DNA of 64,000 nt from Corynebacterium lujinxingii (GCF_014490555.1 NZ_CP061032.1:310001-374000), one strand, 5' to 3'. Positions 50,031 through 58,869 are shown, counted from the first letter of the stretch. Notes: a model not told the origin generated them from the letters alone. Numbers and translations: made by a program.

Positions 50031-50060
50031 CGAGCCCCGTAGCGAAAAAGGAGACAAAAG

Positions 50061-50393
50061 ATGTCTATTACCGTGTGCAAGCTCTCGGACCTCACCGAGG
50101 GCGTCGGCGTAGCCGCGTTGCTGTCCGAAAACCGCCAGGCTGCCATCTTCCGGGTGGATACCAACGACGGCGAGCAGGTGTTTGCAGTGGACAACGTTGA
50201 CCCGTACACCGGCGCAGGTGTGTTGTCCCGCGGCATTGTGGGGGATGTCGAGGGACGCCCCACGATTGCATCGCCGCTACTGAAGCAGAAGTTCTACTTG
50301 GATTCGGGCGAGTCGTTGCAGGGCGATAGCGTGTCGATTCGCACCTACCCGGTGACAATCGCGGAGTCAGGCGACATTACGCTCGAGGACTGA
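50061..50393 (+). CDS. nirD: Nitrite reductase, small subunit
   Basis: A 110-residue Rieske-fold subunit. As usual in NirD, the Cys-His pairs that would bind a 2Fe-2S cluster are absent, so it is structural rather than redox active. Recognised by AIFRVDTNDGEQVFAVDNVDPYTGAGVLSRGIVGD and SPLLKQKFYLDSGE. AAAAGGAGA precedes the ATG. Confidence 0.92.
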   Translation: MSITVCKLSDLTEGVGVAALLSENRQAAIFRVDTNDGEQVFAVDNVDPYTGAGVLSRGIVGDVEGRPTIASPLLKQKFYLDSGESLQGDSVSIRTYPVTIAESGDITLED

Positions 50394-50426
50394 CAGCGCA
50401 GCTTTTCTCGCGGGGTTCTGCAGGCG

Positions 50427-50439
50427 TACGATTTTTCCC
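50427..50439 (+). promoter_or_regulatory. Leaderless promoter of glmS
   Basis: TACGAT (50427-50432), 7 nt, ATG at 50440. With no leader RNA, a glmS ribozyme is excluded. Confidence 0.65.
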
Positions 50440-52305
50440 ATGTGTGGAATCGTGGGATACGTAGGCGCCGGAGCTGCCGAGCGCGACGCGAAAAATGTGA
50501 TTGTCGAGGGGCTTCGACGCCTGGAGTACCGCGGGTATGACTCCGCCGGTGTGGCGGTCGTCGACGACGGCGCCGTGCAGTGCCGCAAGAAGGCCGGCAA
50601 AGTGGCGGACCTGGAGGCCGAGATTGCCAACAACCCGTTGTCGGCTTCCAACCTGGGCATCGGGCACACCCGGTGGGCGACGCACGGGGGCCCGACGGAC
50701 GCCAACGCGCACCCGCATGTCGTCGGCAATGGGCGCCTGGCGGTGGTGCACAACGGCATCATCGAAAACTTCGCTCATCTCAAGGCGGAGCTCGTCGATA
50801 AGGGCTACGAGTTCAAGTCCGAGACCGACACCGAGGTTGCTGGCACGCTGCTGTTGGACATCTACGATACTGAGGCTGACGGCGACCTCACTCGCGCGAT
50901 GCAGTTGACCGCGAACCGCCTCGAGGGTGCGTTCACGCTGCTGGCTATCCACGCGGACCACCCGGACCGCATCGTCGCCGCGCGTTGGAACTCCCCGCTG
51001 GTCATCGGCGTGGGGGAGGGCGAGAACTTCCTCAGCTCCGACGTCGCAGGCTTCATCGAATTCACCCGCGACGCGGTTGAGATGGACAACGGCCAGATTG
51101 TCACTCTGACCGCAGACGGCTACGACGTCATCGATTTTGACGGCACCCCGGCTGAGGCGAAGCCGTTCACCGTCGAGTGGGATGTCACCGCCGCGGAGAA
51201 GGGCGGCTACAACTCGTTTATGGAAAAGGAGATCCACGACCAGCCGTCCGCCGTGCGCGACACCCTGTACGGGCGTTTCGACGAAAACGGCAAGCTGGTA
51301 CTCGACGAGCTGCGTATCGACGAATCCACGTTGCGCTCCATCAACAAAATCATCATCGTCGCCTGCGGCACCGCCTCGTACGCGGGCCAGGTGGCGCGCT
51401 ACGCCATCGAGCACTGGTGCCGTATCCCGACGGAAGTCGAGCTCGCGCACGAGTTCCGCTACCGCGACCCGATTGTCAACGAGCAAACCCTGGTCGTCGC
51501 CGTGTCGCAGTCCGGCGAGACGATGGACACGCTCATGGCGGTGCGTCACGCGCGCGAGCAGGGCGCGAAGGTTGTTGCGATCTGCAACACCGTCGGCTCT
51601 TCGATTCCGCGCGAGGCTGACGCGTCGCTGTACACCTACGCCGGCCCGGAGATCGCGGTGGCGTCGACGAAGGCGTTCATCTCCCAGATCGTCGCTGCCT
51701 ACTTGCTCGCGCTGTACCTGGCACAGGTGCGTGGCAACAAGTACGCCGACGAGATCCGCCAGATCATCACCGAGCTCGAGGCGATGCCGGACAAGATCCA
51801 GCGCGTGCTGGACAACGAAGGCCAGGTCAAGCAGCTCGGCCAGGACATGGCGGACGCGAAGTCCGTGCTCTTCCTCGGCCGCCACGTCGGTTTCCCGGTC
51901 GCGCTCGAGGGCGCGCTGAAGCTCAAGGAGGTTGCGTACCTGCACTCCGAGGGCTTCGCCGCCGGCGAGTTGAAGCACGGCCCGATCGCGCTCGTGGAGG
52001 AGGGCCAGCCGGTGTTTGTGATCGTGCCGTCGAAGAAGTCGCGCAACAACCTGCACGCCAAGGTCGTCTCGAACATTCAGGAGGTGCGCGCCCGCGGTGC
52101 GGTGACCATCGTGATCGCGGAAGACGGTGACGAGGATGTGGAGCAGTTTGCCAACCACGTCATTCGCATCCCGGAGTCCCCGGGCTTGTTGCAGCCGCTC
52201 TTGGCGACGATCCCTCTGCAGATCTTCGCCTGCGCCGTCGCTGAGGCCCGCGGTTTGAACGTGGACCAGCCGCGCAACCTGGCCAAGTCCGTCACGGTGG
52301 AGTAG
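50440..52305 (+). CDS. glmS: Glutamine-fructose-6-phosphate aminotransferase
   Basis: A 621-residue enzyme making glucosamine-6-phosphate, the entry to peptidoglycan and amino-sugar synthesis. The N-terminal class II glutaminase starts with the catalytic Cys (MCGIVGYVG) and has GIGHTRWATHG. Two SIS isomerase domains follow (VACGTASYAGQVARY, VSQSGETMDTL, GRHVGFPVALEGALKLKEVAY, ELKHGPIAL). Its end, PRNLAKSVTVE, is the family C-terminus. The first palindromic 132-bp element begins 3 nt after the stop codon. Confidence 0.97.
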   Translation: MCGIVGYVGAGAAERDAKNVIVEGLRRLEYRGYDSAGVAVVDDGAVQCRKKAGKVADLEAEIANNPLSASNLGIGHTRWATHGGPTDANAHPHVVGNGRLAVVHNGIIENFAHLKAELVDKGYEFKSETDTEVAGTLLLDIYDTEADGDLTRAMQLTANRLEGAFTLLAIHADHPDRIVAARWNSPLVIGVGEGENFLSSDVAGFIEFTRDAVEMDNGQIVTLTADGYDVIDFDGTPAEAKPFTVEWDVTAAEKGGYNSFMEKEIHDQPSAVRDTLYGRFDENGKLVLDELRIDESTLRSINKIIIVACGTASYAGQVARYAIEHWCRIPTEVELAHEFRYRDPIVNEQTLVVAVSQSGETMDTLMAVRHAREQGAKVVAICNTVGSSIPREADASLYTYAGPEIAVASTKAFISQIVAAYLLALYLAQVRGNKYADEIRQIITELEAMPDKIQRVLDNEGQVKQLGQDMADAKSVLFLGRHVGFPVALEGALKLKEVAYLHSEGFAAGELKHGPIALVEEGQPVFVIVPSKKSRNNLHAKVVSNIQEVRARGAVTIVIAEDGDEDVEQFANHVIRIPESPGLLQPLLATIPLQIFACAVAEARGLNVDQPRNLAKSVTVE

Positions 52306-52308
52306 TCA

Positions 52309-52440
52309 ATGGTCTAGCTTCGCCTCGAGCGGAGCTAGACCATCACCGTTGCGCTGATGCATTTCGCCAGGTGATATTGGAAACGATTAGCAGTAAGGAG
52401 CGGTTCGTCTAGGACGGCACGCTCGTTGCTAGACGATTCG
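52309..52440. repeat. 132-bp palindromic element, copy 1
   Basis: Two hairpins with GTCTAGC/GCTAGAC arms (52311-52341 and 52406-52435) separated by a conserved core containing GTTGCGCT, AGGTGAT and CAGTA. Copy 2 at 52933-53064 has the same length, and nearly all anchors sit at identical offsets. In hairpin 1 the inner stem has different bases from copy 2 but remains paired. It may also act as the glmS terminator. Confidence 0.8.
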
Positions 52441-52457
52441 TCGTGGGCGCGAGTCGT

Positions 52458-52950
52458 CTACCCCAGCTCGTGCAAGTACGGCGTGTCCGCACCCGTGCGC
52501 GAGACGGTGATCGCCGCGGCGCGGGCGGCGAAGTCGAGGATGTCGTGCCATTCGTCCTCGCCGAGTGCAAGCAGCCCCCCGGTCGAGGCCACGCGTGTCG
52601 AATTGGTGCACTAGCGCGGCCATTACGGTGTCGCCGGCGCCGATTGTGTCCGCGACGTCGACGGCTGGTGCGGCGACTTCAACGGTGCCGAAGGGGGCGC
52701 GCACCTGAATGCCGTTGCCGCCCATGGTGGTGACAACGACGGGGACGTGTGAGGTGTCGCCAAGAAGGTCGACCTCCTCGTCCGACAGTTTCAGCACCGT
52801 CACTGATTCCATCAGCCCCCGTAGAAACAGCCTGTGTTTCTCCGACATGAATGCGGGGCGCAGGTTCGGGTCCAAGCAGACAATTGCGCCGTTGTCTGCG
52901 CTTTGGCGGGCCGCCTCCGCATAGTGTAGGTGATGGTCTAGCACCTGCAC
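52458..52950 (-). pseudogene. Broken PfkB-family sugar kinase (fructokinase-like)
   Basis: The remaining sequence has PfkB features: CLDPNLRPAF, VVVTTMGGNGIQVRAPFG and the catalytic anion-hole motif DTIGAGDTVMAAL. The N-terminal 120 or so residues are missing. After VHQFDTR the frame changes by one base (region 52575-52605, next to a run of six C). The true C-terminus continues in another frame as STGGLLALGEDEW to TVSRTGADTPYLHELG, stop at 52458. It is thus truncated and frameshifted. The 5' end merges into copy 2 of the palindromic element, and copy 1 lies 18 bp beyond its 3' end. Confidence 0.82.
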
Positions 52951-53064
52951 CGGCGGTGCTAGACGATCAGGCTGTTGCGCTCGCGTTTCCGCAGGTGATG
53001 ATGGAAATGATTGTCAGTAGAGGCGGGATCGTCTAGTGCTGTGCTTCAGCTGCTAGACGATTCG
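52933..53064. repeat. 132-bp palindromic element, copy 2
   Basis: Same architecture as copy 1: GTCTAGC/GCTAGAC arms at 52936-52964 and 53030-53059, with the core between. Both copies begin ATGGTCTAGC and end GCTAGACGATTCG, so the ends are partial inverted repeats, as in a MITE. It lies 14 bp from the thiD stop codon. Confidence 0.8.
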
Positions 53065-53077
53065 CACCTGCGGCGGT

Positions 53078-53899
53078 CTATACTCCGTCGGCGAGGCGGT
53101 AGAGCCGGTGGAAGTGGTGCACCGGGCCGTGGCCCTGTCCCACTTCGAGCTCGTCGGCGTGCGCAATAGCCTCGTGTAACCAGTCGGACGCCCACTCGAC
53201 GGCGGCAATGTCACTGTCGGTCACCAGGCGCGTGGCTAGTGCAGAGGAGAGGGAGCAGCCGGTGCCGTGGGTGTTTTTCGTCGATACGCGAGGCACTTCG
53301 GCGGTATGCACGTCGCCTGCGGGGGTGACAAGCGCGTTGGAAGCGTGCTCGCCGGTGAGGTGACCACCCTTGACCAGCACGGCGACATTCGCACTCGCTG
53401 CGTAGCGACGCCCCTGCTCAAGCGCCTCCTCGAACGTGGCGGCGGGGTTTTCGCCGGTGAGCACCGCAAGTTCCGGAATGTTCGGGGTGACCACGGTGGC
53501 GTGGTCGCGGATGAGTCCGCGAAGCGCCTCCTCGGCGTCCTCGGTGAGCAGGCGGTCGCCGGAGGTCGCCACCATCACCGGGTCCACCACGACGACGGGC
53601 ACGTCGTGGGAGGAGAGGAAGTCGGAAACCGTGGTGGTGGTATCCACGTCGCCGAGCATGCCGATTTTCACGGCGTCGACGGTGACGTCGTCGAATACCG
53701 CGTCTAGCTGCGCGCGCAGAAACGATTGTGGAGGGGTGTGGATTTCGCGCACACCCTGGGTGTTCTGGGCGACGAGGGCGGTGACCACGCACATGCCGAA
53801 GCCGCCGGCCGCCGCGATGGACTTCAAATCCGCTTGAATACCGGCGCCGCCTGTGGGGTCGGTGCCGGCGATGGACAGGACTCTCGGGATACGTGCCAT
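53078..53899 (-). CDS. thiD: Hydroxymethylpyrimidine (phosphate) kinase
   Basis: A 273-residue ribokinase-fold enzyme that phosphorylates HMP to HMP-PP for thiamine synthesis. Signature SIAGTDPTGGAGIQADLKSIAAAGGFGMCVVTALVAQNT, VDPVMVATSGDRLL and the catalytic loop NTHGTGCSLSSALAT. The start is supported by TAGCGT 7 nt upstream on the minus strand (leaderless). No other thiamine gene is nearby. An ATACGC variant of the dispersed motif overlaps 53276-53290. Confidence 0.92.
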   Translation of the reverse strand: MARIPRVLSIAGTDPTGGAGIQADLKSIAAAGGFGMCVVTALVAQNTQGVREIHTPPQSFLRAQLDAVFDDVTVDAVKIGMLGDVDTTTTVSDFLSSHDVPVVVVDPVMVATSGDRLLTEDAEEALRGLIRDHATVVTPNIPELAVLTGENPAATFEEALEQGRRYAASANVAVLVKGGHLTGEHASNALVTPAGDVHTAEVPRVSTKNTHGTGCSLSSALATRLVTDSDIAAVEWASDWLHEAIAHADELEVGQGHGPVHHFHRLYRLADGV

Positions 53900-53920
53900 G
53901 GGCCCGACGCTACCCGGAAG

Positions 53921-55513
53921 TTAGCCAGCGGCGACGGCGATGCGTTCGGCGAAGCGGGAGTAATCCTCGCGGATGGCCAACAGCGGTTCGACCACGGTTG
54001 TCTCGGAGGCGGAGGCAACTTCCTTCTGGATCGCCGACCGGGTCCGGCGCTTCACCCCGGAACCTAGCGCGCCGCCGAACACCGCGGTGATGAGTCCGAT
54101 AAGGATGCCGATGAGCAGTCCGGCCATGATGAGCAACGTCGGTAGCGGCCAGCCCTCCACGTCCGGCACGAGATCGGTCCCGAGGACTGGGGTGAGCACG
54201 CCCGGCACGAACGCGACGAGCAGGTACCACAGCACGCCGATAAGCGCCGCGAGCAGGGCGAACCATTGGAACACGGTGAGGATCGACCAGCCCTTCGACG
54301 GTTCTGCAGGCAGTTTCGCCCGAGCCACGGCGCGGTCGAGCTCGGCGGGTAGGGCGGCGGAGATCTTCTCCGAACGGTCGGCAACGGCTGCGGACCACTC
54401 GTGGGGCAGGCCCTCGCCGACGGCAGCTGCGTAGTTGCGCACACCGGTGTTCGCCACGGCCTTCGATGCGGCGTCGAGTTCCGGCATGGAGGTGCGGTGC
54501 ACACCGAGTTCGTCGGCTTCTTCGCGTAGGCCCAGCCGGCGCAGCGGGTCGGGCTTGAAGCGGGTGATCCAGGAGGTCAACAGCCACCCAGTGCGCTGGC
54601 GCAGCCGCTTGCGGTAGGCCGCGGCGGTGATCTCGGCGATCCGGTCGGCGCCGGCGGCTTTGGTCAGCGCGGCGTCGAGGTCGCGCTTGGCGTGCTTGTC
54701 CACGCCGCCCCCACCCTTGGCGCCGGTGTAGCGCTCGGTGACGGAGACGATGTCCGCCTCGATACGGGCGGTCTGCGCGTTGTGCGCCTTGGCGACACGC
54801 GCGATGGCGCCGCGCAGGTCGTCGATACCCGCCCCAGTGAGGGTGGAGGTGGCGACGACTTGGACGTTGGTGAGGCCGTCGTCGCGAAGCAAGCCCGCGT
54901 AGGAGTCGGCGACGGTGTCGATGTCGCGCTCCGCCAACAGGTCCGACTTGTTCAGCACCGCGAGCGTGACCGCGGAATGGTTCGCGTGCGGGCGGATGAA
55001 CTGGTCGTGGATGACGCTGTCGGCGTACTTCTCCGGGTCGGACACCCACACAAGCACGTCCACCTGGCCGGCGAGGCGTTCCGCGACCGCGCGGTTCGAC
55101 GCCTCGACTGAGTCGAAGTCGGGCAGGTCCAGCAGGATCAGCGGGCCGGCGTTCTTCGCGAACTCGCCTTGGCGTTCCCGGCGGTCTTCCACACCGAGCC
55201 AATCGAGCAGCTCCTCGGATCCATCCGGGTGCCAGATCGCCGCCAGGGGAGAGGACGTCGTCGGGCGGCGCGCGGCGGCTTTGCCCAGGTCCTCGCCGAC
55301 AACCGCGTTGAACAGCGAGGTTTTGCCAGAGCCGGTCGCGCCGAAAAAGCCCACGACGGTGTGCTCGGCGGACAGGGCGCGGCGTTCGGCCCCCGCAGTG
55401 GCCACGCGTTCGAGGCGTTCGCGGTGCTCGTCGGTCAGGTAGGGCTCCCCAATGCGCGCGGCGTCCTCCAGCGCATCGAGGCGCTCGTTCAGGTTGGGCT
55501 TCTTCCTAAACAT
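53921..55513 (-). CDS. Dynamin-like membrane GTPase, second of a pair
   Basis: A 530-residue GTPase: G1 GATGSGKTSLFNAV near residue 57, G3 DLPDFDSVE, G4 LNKSDLL, a helical middle part, two membrane helices near residues 415-480 (WFALLAALIGVLWYLLVAFV and LLIMAGLLIGILIGLITAVFGG) and a basic C-terminal tail. It starts inside the end of the upstream GTPase gene (8-bp overlap), so the two are coupled. Tandem dynamin-like pairs such as DynA/DynB of Streptomyces act in membrane remodelling at septa; a similar role is an inference. Confidence 0.8.
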   Translation of the reverse strand: MFRKKPNLNERLDALEDAARIGEPYLTDEHRERLERVATAGAERRALSAEHTVVGFFGATGSGKTSLFNAVVGEDLGKAAARRPTTSSPLAAIWHPDGSEELLDWLGVEDRRERQGEFAKNAGPLILLDLPDFDSVEASNRAVAERLAGQVDVLVWVSDPEKYADSVIHDQFIRPHANHSAVTLAVLNKSDLLAERDIDTVADSYAGLLRDDGLTNVQVVATSTLTGAGIDDLRGAIARVAKAHNAQTARIEADIVSVTERYTGAKGGGGVDKHAKRDLDAALTKAAGADRIAEITAAAYRKRLRQRTGWLLTSWITRFKPDPLRRLGLREEADELGVHRTSMPELDAASKAVANTGVRNYAAAVGEGLPHEWSAAVADRSEKISAALPAELDRAVARAKLPAEPSKGWSILTVFQWFALLAALIGVLWYLLVAFVPGVLTPVLGTDLVPDVEGWPLPTLLIMAGLLIGILIGLITAVFGGALGSGVKRRTRSAIQKEVASASETTVVEPLLAIREDYSRFAERIAVAAG

Positions 55514-57341
55514 TGTCTGGCCCCTTCCCGAACGTGCCGCGCAGCTGGTCGAACAGGCCGCGCAGGGTGCCGTTGTTGAAGCTCTCTTCGGTGCTGGTGT
55601 CGTCGATACGCGTGGGCGCTTGCTTATCGACGACCCCCAGCAGCTTCGCATCCACCGCACGGCGTGCCTCGTCGGATGCCTCGCGGATCTGCTCCGCACT
55701 GGCGCCGTCAAGCAGCGGATCGGTGAACACGTGGTAGCGGTCACGCTCCGCGGCGAACAGCTCGCCGAGGCGCTCATTCAAGTCGGCGCGGGCGTCGGCG
55801 ACCATGCGGCGCACGGTGTCCTCACCGAAAATGGTCTCCAACAACTTCTGGCCGAGGACGGCGGAGCCGCCGGCGATGGCGACCTCGCCGCCGGTCAGGC
55901 CCGCGGTGGAGGCGAACACCGTGAGCATGAGCGCGACGGTGACCACGTTGAGGCCAAACGACATGATGCGGGCGCGCTGTCGCTTGTCGCCGGCAGTGCC
56001 TTGGATGCGATCGACCAGCGCAGCCTGCCAGTCTCGAACGAGTTTCGCGGCCTGCTCGGAGATGTCGGCGCTGGCGCGCGCGAGCGCGGGGTCGGCGCCG
56101 CCACGCAACTCCGGGGCGACGGCGCCCGTGTGCGACCAGGCGCGCGCCGCGGCAGTTTCGGCGGCGTCCACGATCACCGCGTGTAGGCCGGACTCGATCT
56201 CGGTTTCCACCTCACGCAGCGGTGCGGGCTGACCGGTGAAAAAGCTGCCCACCTTGTCCACGGCGCTGGAGAACCAGCGTTCGAAACCGCGGAACACATC
56301 CGAGGTGCCGATGACGTCCTGCCACCGGTCCATCACCTCGGAGCGCAGCAGCTGCCCGTCGGAGGTGGCGTCGATGACCTGCCGGTTGGCGGCGGTGTAG
56401 AACTCGTGGATTGATTCGTCGAGTTGGTTGGCAAACGCTTCCTGGCGCTCACGCCTGACGACGAGCGCGTCCACCCGCGACAACGCAGACTGCACCGCCC
56501 CTGCGACGGTTTTGCCGGCGACGTCGCGGCGGGCGACGGTGTCGTCGGCAAGCGTGGTCAGGTAGTCGCGCAGGGGAGCGACGAGCTCGTCGCCAAGGAA
56601 TTCGCTTGTGTTTTCGCCGCCGAGATCCGCGACGAATGGCACGGTGAACACGGTGGCGTCGGTGAGGCCAGCGTCGTTCATCATGCGGCGCAGGTCGTCC
56701 GGCACAGTTTCCGCAGCCTTCTCGTCGAGGCGGTTGAGTACGACCACAACCTCGATGCCGCGTCCGGCAGCGTCGTTGAGGAAGTTCCAGACCAGCTGGT
56801 CGGCGTAACGCGCAGGGGTGGTGACGAAGATCCACAGATCCGCAGCGGCCAGTAGCTGGGACGCTAGGGCGCGGTTCTGGTCGTCGATGGAGTCGAAATC
56901 GGGGGCGTCGAGAAGCGCAAGCCCCTCAGGGACGCTTTGCGTATCGACGACACGCAGCGTCGTCGACTGCTCGTTGCCCGCCCCGTGGGAGCGTGTCAAT
57001 CCAGGCAGGACGTGGGGTGAGTTAAACCATTCGGTGTCGGCCGGGTTGGCTACGAGCACCGGCTGGCGTGTGGTGGGGCGGATCACGCCCGGGTTGGAGA
57101 CCCGCTCGCGCAAAAGCGCGTTGACGAGCGTGGACTTGCCGGAGCCGGTGGAGCCGCCGATCACGGCGAGCAGCGGCGCGTCAAGATTTGCCAGACGCGG
57201 CAGGACGTAGTCGTCCAACTGGTTGACAATCGCGCGGGCATCCGGCGCGACGTCTACAGGCAAAGAAGTGTCCGCGACAAAGTCGCGGACACTGCGGACT
57301 GCTTGAAGGACATCGGGTGCTTGGGTATTCACCCGTCTCAT
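55506..57341 (-). CDS. Dynamin-like GTPase, first of a pair
   Basis: A 611-residue GTPase: G1 GGSTGSGKSTLVNALL near residue 65, G3 DAPDFDSIDDQNRAL, G4 VLNRLDE (Arg instead of the usual Lys), a long helical region (residues 280-430), one hydrophobic hairpin near 470-510 (VVTVALMLTVFASTAGLTGGEVAIAGG) and a C-terminal helical tail. ATG 57341 is used; GTG 57333 is possible. A short hairpin GGCAGA/TCTGCC (57345-57363) sits right before the start. Motif copies occur at 55622 and 56541, with variants at 55599 and 56940; the 55599/55622 pair is inverted. Confidence 0.8.
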   Translation of the reverse strand: MRRVNTQAPDVLQAVRSVRDFVADTSLPVDVAPDARAIVNQLDDYVLPRLANLDAPLLAVIGGSTGSGKSTLVNALLRERVSNPGVIRPTTRQPVLVANPADTEWFNSPHVLPGLTRSHGAGNEQSTTLRVVDTQSVPEGLALLDAPDFDSIDDQNRALASQLLAAADLWIFVTTPARYADQLVWNFLNDAAGRGIEVVVVLNRLDEKAAETVPDDLRRMMNDAGLTDATVFTVPFVADLGGENTSEFLGDELVAPLRDYLTTLADDTVARRDVAGKTVAGAVQSALSRVDALVVRRERQEAFANQLDESIHEFYTAANRQVIDATSDGQLLRSEVMDRWQDVIGTSDVFRGFERWFSSAVDKVGSFFTGQPAPLREVETEIESGLHAVIVDAAETAAARAWSHTGAVAPELRGGADPALARASADISEQAAKLVRDWQAALVDRIQGTAGDKRQRARIMSFGLNVVTVALMLTVFASTAGLTGGEVAIAGGSAVLGQKLLETIFGEDTVRRMVADARADLNERLGELFAAERDRYHVFTDPLLDGASAEQIREASDEARRAVDAKLLGVVDKQAPTRIDDTSTEESFNNGTLRGLFDQLRGTFGKGPDNV

Positions 57342-57370
57342 TTTGGCAGAAACAGTCTCTGCCGGGGTGA

Positions 57371-58162
57371 TTAATCCTTGTAGCTGGTCTTAGTGCGGTT
57401 GAGCCAGCCGTAAATGCCGCCCATGATGAAACCGCCGCCGACAAAGTTACCCAGCCAAACGATCACCCAGTTGCGGATGACGTTCCAGTTGGTGAAGCCC
57501 TCGATGTGCTCCGGGCCGATGGAGAAGCCGCCCAGGGCGGTCAGGATGAAGTTAGCGATCGAGTGCTCGTAGCTCATAGTTGCGAACGAAGGAATGACAA
57601 TGATGACGCCCCAGAGCTTGGCGCTGTAGTCCTGGCCCGCCTGGGTGGACAGCATGAAGGCGATGTTCACGACCATGTTGGCCAGAATGGCCTCGACGAA
57701 CAGGGTCGAGCTCGGCTTCGCCAACTTGGCGACAAGCAACGTGTGCAAGAACCCGTCCACGTCCACAGCCTGGCCCATCGTGGTGCGGGAAATCAGCCAC
57801 GAGATGACGATGGCACCGATGAAGTTGAAGATGGTGACGTATAGGACAAGCAGGAACCCCGTCCACGGGCTCACCTTCTTGTGGATGGCGCCGTACGTCA
57901 TGAACATCATGTTGCCGGTGGCTAGCTCACCTTGGAGCACGATAATGATGTAGAGGGTTGAGGCGAAGATCGCGGCGAACGCGTACCTTCCCCAGCCGGG
58001 TGCGTACCCTTCCAGCAACTCTGCGGTCGCCAGAGCGAAGGCGGTCATGATGCCGAGGTAAACACCGGCCATGATGGCACGGATCGCGATGCGAGCTGGC
58101 TCTTTGGCAAAGAGCTCGGTCTTATTCAGGATGGCCCTTGGGGCGGCTTCGTAAAAACTCAC
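57371..58162 (-). CDS. nirC: Formate/nitrite transporter (FNT) family channel
   Basis: A 263-residue pentameric-type anion channel with six hydrophobic helices. FNT signatures: GVYLGIMTAFALATAELL, ELATGNMMFMTYGAIHKKVSPW, NMVVNIAFMLSTQA and GNFVGGGFIMGGIYGWLNR. With nirBD about 7 kb away in the same block, nitrite is the likely substrate. fdhD nearby makes formate possible too. The GTG at 58162 has TACATT exactly 7 nt upstream on the minus strand, which favours it over a TTG nine bases earlier. Confidence 0.88.
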   Translation of the reverse strand: MSFYEAAPRAILNKTELFAKEPARIAIRAIMAGVYLGIMTAFALATAELLEGYAPGWGRYAFAAIFASTLYIIIVLQGELATGNMMFMTYGAIHKKVSPWTGFLLVLYVTIFNFIGAIVISWLISRTTMGQAVDVDGFLHTLLVAKLAKPSSTLFVEAILANMVVNIAFMLSTQAGQDYSAKLWGVIIVIPSFATMSYEHSIANFILTALGGFSIGPEHIEGFTNWNVIRNWVIVWLGNFVGGGFIMGGIYGWLNRTKTSYKD

Positions 58163-58498
58163 GAGACTCAATGTACAAGAGGTAATACCTTAGGGCGAAA
58201 TATAGACAAGTTTTGTACAGCCCTTTGACCTGCACTTTTAATTTCTATAGCGCGAAGTGTGTCCATTTTCACAGGGTTAAAGCTGCAGCGCAGCGCAGAT
58301 TTGGTGAAAGCTCGAGCTCCGTGATTGAATACTCCAGTTGTCTACTGCTGGTCGGGCGCGACACGCGTTTCCGAGTGGAGTGTCCGAGACCCTTCGACCG
58401 TCAACGGTTCGTCGATAAGCAATAGGCACAGTGAACATTGACCACGTGCGTACAGGACGGAAATCTGGCGCACATTGAACCAGGTCAGGAGACCAACT
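58163..58498 (+). promoter_or_regulatory. nirC-rplN divergent spacer (336 bp)
   Basis: No gene. It contains the nirC -10 (TACATT, 58170-58175, minus strand), a likely spc-operon promoter (TTGACC 58225-58230, 15 nt, TATAGC 58246-58251), a near copy of the dispersed motif at 58408, and AGGAGA before rplN at about 58487. Confidence 0.55.
58408..58420 (+). repeat. Dispersed motif copy (one mismatch) upstream of rplN
   Basis: TTCGTCGATAAGC followed by AAT; only the first base differs from the consensus. Confidence 0.78.
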
Positions 58499-58867
58499 GT
58501 GATTCAGCAAGAATCGCGTCTGAAGGTCGCCGACAACACGGGTGCACGCGAAATTCAGTGCATCCGCGTCCTCGGTGGCTCCGTTCGACGCTTCGCCGGC
58601 ATCGGCGACACGATCGTCGCCTCCGTGAAGGAAGCCACCCCGGGTGGCAACGTCAAGGAGGGCGAGGTCGTCAAGGCTGTCATCGTCCGTGCGAAGAAGG
58701 AGACCCGTCGCCCGGACGGCTCCTACATCTCGTTCGGCGAGAACGCTGCCGTGATCATCAAGAACGACACCGAGCCGCGCGGCACCCGCATCTTTGGCCC
58801 GGTCGCTCGTGAGCTGCGCGACAAGCGCTTCATGAAGATTGTGTCTCTCGCACCGGAGGTGATCTAA
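58499..58867 (+). CDS. rplN: 50S ribosomal protein L14
   Basis: A 122-residue L14 starting at GTG (MIQQESRLKVADNTGAREIQCIRVLGG), with the rRNA-binding RRPDGSYISFGENAAVIIKN. AGGAGA lies 7 nt before the start. It opens the spc block after an 11-kb interruption. Confidence 0.97.
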   Translation: MIQQESRLKVADNTGAREIQCIRVLGGSVRRFAGIGDTIVASVKEATPGGNVKEGEVVKAVIVRAKKETRRPDGSYISFGENAAVIIKNDTEPRGTRIFGPVARELRDKRFMKIVSLAPEVI

Positions 58868-58869
58868 GT

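Noticed and set aside
50061..50393. NirD as a Rieske iron-sulfur protein
   Set aside because: The fold is Rieske-like, but the Cys-His cluster ligands are absent, as expected for NirD.
50394..50439. glmS ribozyme upstream of glmS
   Set aside because: Only 46 bp separate nirD from glmS, and the -10 box sits 7 nt before the ATG, leaving no room for a ribozyme leader.
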